Assembly (NCBI RefSeq): GCF_004027225.2
Contig: NC_044278.2
Location: 94,046,743 to 94,110,742, forward strand
Direction of reading: 5' to 3'
Length of the DNA stretch: 64,000 nucleotides
DNA from: Strigops habroptila
Lineage: Eukaryota > Chordata > Aves > Psittaciformes > Psittacidae
Each line of letters opens with the position of its first letter. Within the stretch, counting starts at the first letter, position 1. The notes under the pieces were generated by a model. That model did not search any database. It was not told where the DNA came from and was given only the letters and a program-made list of their open reading frames with translations. Both the position numbers and the translations under genes were made by a program. Below are positions 58,151 to 64,000 of this stretch, piece after piece.

Positions 58151-61100
58151 CTGCAAGAAGAAAGCACTTGGTTTTATTTGGTGCCTTTTGGGGTTTGTAA
58201 TTGTGATGAAAAAGAGGGGGTTTCAATTGGATTTTCAAAGTCTCGGAGCAGCACCCCATAGCTGAAAGCCCAGTTCTCCTCTGCATCCTAAAATCAAGTG
58301 AAGGGGTAAAATCTTGCACGCATGAGATACAAATCCATGTCCCTCCTGCTGTTTTGCTAGGCCCTGCTCAAACCGCAACAGTTTTTTGTATACTAATTTA
58401 ATTGGAATTAATCCTACATCTGCTACCTTTTGTGTCTCATGGGGAAAGCGGACAAAACCATGCTCATTCTTGTCATTCCCCCTTTTGAAAACACAGTTCA
58501 CCTTCTGCTTCTTCAGCAGTGCTGGCAAAGCAGTGCTGTTGCCAGCAGTGCTGGCAAAGAAGCCCTGTCTGCCACTGGGGCTCTGGGCTGGAGCCATCCA
58601 GAGTCTCAGGGGATATTTGCACCACCTACCTTTGGGTACCTAATGAGAAGCTAGTTACCTTTATGGGATGGATGGATGGATGGATGGATGGATGGATGGA
58701 TGGATGGATGGATGGATGGAGAGAAGCTCCTTCGCCAAGTGTTCAGAGCAACCAGGTCAGGCTTCCCTGAGGGCTACTTCTGTTCCTGGCTATGAGGAGC
58801 ATTTAGGGACTTGCCCTTCAAGGTACCTAAGTTAGTGCCTGAGGTTGGGTGGCACTTTAGGAATAGGTGGCTGGAAGTTTCCCTGCCTTTCCTCTCATCA
58901 AAGATATAAAGCAGGAGGAAAGATTAGACTTTCCCTTTCTACACACCTTTCTTAATAAACAGAAGGGGAAAGTTTACATCCATCCATCAAATTATTTAAT
59001 ACACTTCCAGAAAATGCACATTATATTCCTCTGCTTTTTCATGCACCTACTGTCCCTTGCATCTATTCATGAGGAAACCCTTAATGAGATGAACTATCTA
59101 TTATTCTATATTTGCGAGAATGACTCTAGTGTCCTAGGTCTCTTTAAGAACTAATTAACCAAGCAATAATTTAAATAGAATAGAATGGAAACCTGAGTTG
59201 GTCCTGGAAAGTGGTTGCTGTAGCTACAGTGTTCAAATGAGGAAAAACAAATACCTGAAATACCTCATTCCTAGACTAAAACCAGCATTGCATCCTGAAG
59301 GCTTGGATTCCAAACTTTATAGAAAAATATACAGGGATAATGTAAAAAGTTACAGATGTGTTCTAGCTCTCTACAGAGACACAGAGTTGTATACAGCCTA
59401 TCCAGGCTTCAGATTTAATGCTCTCCTGAACTCACGCTTGATAAAATTGACGCATTGTATCTGTGAAAACCACTATGGACATGGCTTTGAAACAGCCCAA
59501 AGACAATCTCATGTGTTTAGCTTTTTTCTACTACCTCCCTGCAGTATCATGTACCCTTTTTCTGCCTCATCACTGTGGTTTTAGGGTGAGGACAGCTTTC
59601 AGAGAAAAATTTGTTCATTCACTTGAACCTTCATAAGTAGAGAAATGCAGTATAATCCATAATGCAGTTGCTCTTCGGGCAAGAGAACCCATGTGCAGTT
59701 TTCAGCACAATGGAGCTGGTGATTGCTACTGAAATACTAACATAATACTACAAGTGGTTCTAACCACCATACTTTCAAGGATTACCTGTAAAAATCCCTG
59801 CGATCCACTAATAATGTGGGTAATGTACACTAGGGTAAAATTAGACCCATAGTCTTCCACTTCATCCTGGTATCTTTCCTGCCTCTGATTCCTCACTACC
59901 AATGTTTTTCTGTTGCATGCTCTGTGTTTTTACAACACATGGATTCCCTAAAATGCACTTGGACACATGAAAATCTCACACCATCATCAAGAAAATCCAT
60001 ATTCCACTCAATTAATCAAAATTAGAATTTTCAGATTAAAGGTTTCAGAGTTATTCACAATTAAAAAATGCTATTATTTTTTAAATTGTTCGAGTAGTAA
60101 AACCAAAACATATGGAAATCAAGAGTTAAAGCTTTAGCAACACACAACAAAAACTAGCAAATCCACTTTGAAAAAGCTACTTTTTGGTATATAAACTGCT
60201 TATTTTGCTTAGCTCATTAAAAGTAAATGATGATATTTAGGCACACAGAAATGTAAAATGCTTCTGGACAATGGCGGAGGAGGTCATGTCCAATATTTTC
60301 CTTCTGATTTTATCAGCCAAGAGCAGATTCATTTGCTTCCAGGGGCCAAACATTTTAAGCACTTCACTGACCTCAATGCAAACTGAAAATACCTTGGGCA
60401 TCCTATCAAGAGGGCATCCAATAGCCCTGCATGAATAGTTTGATTACTGATAATCCACAAGGCATTGTACGCATTAGGTGTGCTGCCCTGCTCCAAATCA
60501 TTTGCAAAATCAGTATGACAAGACAGACACAGAGAAAAAAATGCAGAAGATGGCAAAGGAGAATATGTGGAGATGACAGGCAATATGAATGAGCTGAAAT
60601 AGCTTATTTGAAGGGAATAGCTGTTGAGGAGCTGAGAAAGGAGCCAAGAGAAAATCAGCTGATGACAACCAGGCAATGGCTTTGATCACAGAGATGTACA
60701 GCAAAAAGCAATGGGAAAAGCTGGGCAGGAGCGAGGTGGCAAGAGGGAGGGAAGTTTGGGAAGGAACAAATACAAACAGCTTAGCTATTAGCACAAATGA
60801 GATTTTGAAGGTCAGCAGCAGCTGGGAGGAAGGATCTTGAACTTGGTGTTATCAGAGATCAGTGAAAGAATTCAAGTTCTTTAGAGAGAACAAGATGAAA
60901 GTCGACACATGCTCAGATGAGGAGGCAGGACGCTGAGGAGGGAAAGACGGGTCAGAGCAAGAAAGACAGTGGAACTGCCAACCAGAAATAAATGGAAGGT
61001 AATAAAAATTCATAAGGAAAATAAAACACTATGTGAGACAGACTGAACTTCAGATGGCATCAGGACATCGGGATTACACGTTGCCTGAAGTGACACTCCA

Positions 61101-64000
61101 TTCTTTTTTGCCAAACAGCATAAACCCGCTATTGCAAAAGCAAAAATAGAGTTGTGCAAATACACTCCTTCCTCCACAGTAGACTGTTGAGTTTCAGGTT
61201 AATGTAAAATGGGAAAATGGTCTCACCTAAGCTGCTGAGAACCATACCAAACTGATATCAAAAAAACCTCTATGAAGCACTCCCTTTCCTGCTGTCATTT
61301 TCAAACCAATATATTACAGCCATGCCTTTAAGCCTCCTTTTATTTGACCTTATCCTAAGAAGAACCTACTATCGCACTGATGTTTTAAGAGATCTAATAA
61401 CAAACTATTTTCAGTCTAGAATATAAAGGAAGAACTAAAATAATCTCAAACCTGAACATTACTGCTAAATTGAAACACAGTGATATTGATGTCCTTTTAT
61501 CTCTTTCGATTTTGAAGCCATAATCTGAGAAGCTGCCTGGTTACACATTACTTGGCAAAGTGTGTACCCACCATGCAATATAAATAATAAATGGCAAAGC
61601 CATTAAAACCTCAAGGTTTCCAAGATTCTTATTAAATGGTTACCTTGTTTCATGTTTTCCTCCACTTCTCTGGTGTTTAAGCTTTATTGCAAGCAAGGCA
61701 ATGAAAACCTTGAAGATGTGAAACCACACTTTACAGCTAAACATAAAGTTATACCTTTCCCCAAAGCAAAAAAACAAATTTCATCGGGCAACATTACATT
61801 TCACAAACGCATATTTAAATCATCAAGAACAACTTAACTGTGAGTTTGCTGCTGAGAAAGTTGAATAAATTACTAATATTTACGCACTTTCTACCATCAG
61901 AGCTTTATTTTAACACACTAGTACTTTGTTAATAATTCCATAACTTCTCTAGCTGTTGGACAGTGATCAGATAAAGGACTGCAAAAGTGTTCCCTGTCAT
62001 ATAGAAATTTCCCTATCTCTTCTGCTATCTTCTCTTCAAACTTATTTATTTTTTCTGAAACAAGAGGCACCCACTATTGCAAAACGTAGCTGTTGTTAGA
62101 GTTGCATGGGGCAGCATAAGACTGTGCCTCCTCCACACAGAAAACTCTGCCTTTTACTTTATGAGAGCTCTCAGCTCCGCTTCCTTTTCTCTTTCTTGCC
62201 TCATCCACAAATTCAATTTCCAAATGTGTCAGGCTTCCTGTAAGGGTTGGGGAATATTTCCCCAGCTCTTTTCTGTGTTAGCCCTTCCTTCCCCACCGAT
62301 ATTAAAGAGGTACCACCAGCAATTCTCCACCAACACACAGCTTGCCCTGGACAATGGTACCAGCAGGCAGGAATAAGAGAAGTGACCTCAGAATCGTGCA
62401 GAAATTCTTGTGATAGACCTGAAGCATCTTGCAGGCCAGAAAAATATATGGGAAAAGGGAGTATCTTGAGTATATTCAATCTTTGTCCCATATTTCTTTC
62501 ACCTTTGGGGCTGTCCTCATTCCTGGTCACTCACCAGAATATCCCTGATAGGATATTCCTCCACAGAAATATTTCCCTCTACCTTTCTCTCATAATGTCT
62601 CACACGTAAATCCATATATCCATATGCATTTCTGCTCAAATTATGTGTCTCAGATGGTTTTCTACAGTATGGAAAGGTTGAAGAGGAGACAAGAAAAGAG
62701 GAGATTTATGAGTTAGGCTCTGATAAATATTTTCCTTCTGGAGACATGTTTTTGTCATTTTTGTTCTCACTAAAGGGTGAGAAAAAGAGAAATTATTCAA
62801 TGGATCTCATGTTGAAAGAAGAATCAATGATATAACTGCAACAGTGTGGCCTAGAAGTTCCTCAATTTTAAAGTTTCATTCTGTGCTCATCAGCAAAAAA
62901 CTTCTACTAAAATGCAACAGGCAAAGCCATCTCACTGGCAGTCAGCTGAATATATTCTTTTGCATAATCCAGAATAATTTTTCTCCCAATTAAACTTTAT
63001 ATTTTCAGCATACTATTATTATCATGCTTCTTTCTCATATATTTATTATTATCTGTTGATATTTTTACCATTCTGATAAAAATAATTTGCTTGCATCCCT
63101 GCATTAGCACCCACAGCAAAGTAGGACAGTAACATTAACACTAAATTTCCCCAGCCTTACTGCCAGATGCATTTCTTACACAACAACTTCGAAAATAATT
63201 TAAGTAGCACAAACTGCAATTTCTTTGAACACATGAGGTGTTTCATAATAAAAAGTTAATTTTTCAAGTTGTGCGCTTAGTGGTACGATTATTTCCCTCT
63301 TTAAATAGCTACAGATATACACATTGATAAAAGGTTTTTCTAACTTCCTCAAAGATGCTGAGCTAAATTTTAAATCCTAAAGTAGACAGAAATGCACTTG
63401 GCTCTGTTAGCAATGTGTAACCTCTATTACAGTACCTTCAATACGGGTGGGATCTTGCTGTTTAAATCAGCATACAAAACAAAGAGAGGAGTCTTTCTGA
63501 AATTGTGGCAAATAGTTCCTCCCTGGTACATGATAAAGATTGGAAATAAATTATAATCTTTGTCTCACAGGCCTTTTAAAATGCTAGAACAGCAAAATCT
63601 CACTGTGTATGCAGGCACTGGAATTATTAAGCTGTTGTACTTCACATATTTCATATACAATTTGAAGAAACACAGAGAAAAGACATTTATTACTATTCAG
63701 AAAGCAACATGGTGATGCCCATGAGTTATTTTCTTAATGTTCCATTTTATAAAGGACCTTATATGTCAATGCAATGCCCGAGACCTAAATTAAATATGAG
63801 TCAACAGGGCTTGGGAAGGAAAAATCCACAGGATTTGTAGAGAAATGGAGATCTCTTTCCAATATACCACTCAGTGGCAGGGAGTGCTAATCCTTCAAGG
63901 AAATGAAGATATTGAAGAAGCAGAACTGTGAATCCATAAATACTCTCCTTATGTGTCTTTTATCTGTCAGATACATCATACCAGGGAGAGTCTATATATA
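58151..64000 (-). other. LCP1: LCP1 intron 1 and/or upstream region
   Basis: About 5.8 kb beyond the first coding exon. No CpG island, no clear noncoding exon 1 and no conserved exon of the next gene were found, so LCP1 exon 1 may lie in here unseen or beyond the window. The region 60530-60990 is markedly purine-rich on the plus strand. No CR1 copies are recognised. Confidence 0.6.
58665..58720. repeat. (GGAT)n microsatellite
   Basis: About 14 uninterrupted GGAT units, reading (ATCC)n in the LCP1 sense strand, some 540 bases upstream of the first coding exon. Probably length-polymorphic. Confidence 0.95.

Noticed and set aside
1-64000. CRISPR arrays, operons, tRNA or rRNA genes, phage or plasmid features
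   Set aside because: None seen. Split genes, CR1 elements and the CpG island mark this as vertebrate nuclear DNA.

Overview
This window is nuclear DNA from a bird. It holds several 3'-truncated CR1 LINE copies with the typical avian 3' tail (repeats of catagaat). It has long GT-AG introns, one CpG island, and three genes in the order and orientation known from the ZC3H13-CPB2-LCP1 block of human 13q14. All three genes lie on the minus strand, so transcription runs from high to low coordinates. I cannot name the bird order or species.

Layout. (1) 1-9.0 kb is the 5' end of ZC3H13, a subunit of the m6A writer complex: a noncoding first exon in a CpG island (about 8.33-9.14 kb), the first coding exon (2563-2679) and the exon carrying the CCCH zinc finger (2021-2130). 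The rest of the gene lies beyond position 1. (2) 9.0-10.0 kb is a short spacer with one CR1 fragment. (3) 10.0-27.0 kb is a complete CPB2 gene (carboxypeptidase B2, TAFI): 11 coding exons, 424 codons, and every zinc, catalytic and basic-specificity residue in place. (4) 27.0-37.45 kb is intergenic. I found no gene there, but there are two unusual inverted-repeat structures. (5) 37.45-58.15 kb is LCP1 (L-plastin): 15 coding exons, 624 codons, two EF-hands and four calponin-homology domains. Four CR1 copies sit in its introns. (6) 58.15-64 kb is LCP1 intron 1 and/or upstream DNA, with a (GGAT)n microsatellite.

Every exon was placed by reading the minus strand, matching the protein family from memory, and requiring GT-AG junctions with consistent phase. 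Summed exon lengths give intact frames for CPB2 (1275 nt with stop) and LCP1 (1875 nt with stop). The three genes are not a functional unit: ZC3H13 acts in nuclear RNA methylation, CPB2 is a secreted plasma zymogen that slows fibrinolysis, and LCP1 bundles actin in leukocytes. The adjacency is ancient synteny.

I found no new multi-gene system. The observations most worth checking are in LCP1: a shortened second EF-hand loop that has lost its first two acidic ligands, and an N-terminus lacking the Ser5 phosphosite of mammalian L-plastin. Also notable are a pseudoknot-type inverted-repeat set in LCP1 intron 4, a 75-nt hairpin and a separate nested hairpin cluster in the intergenic region, and a G-quadruplex motif near the LCP1 polyadenylation signals.
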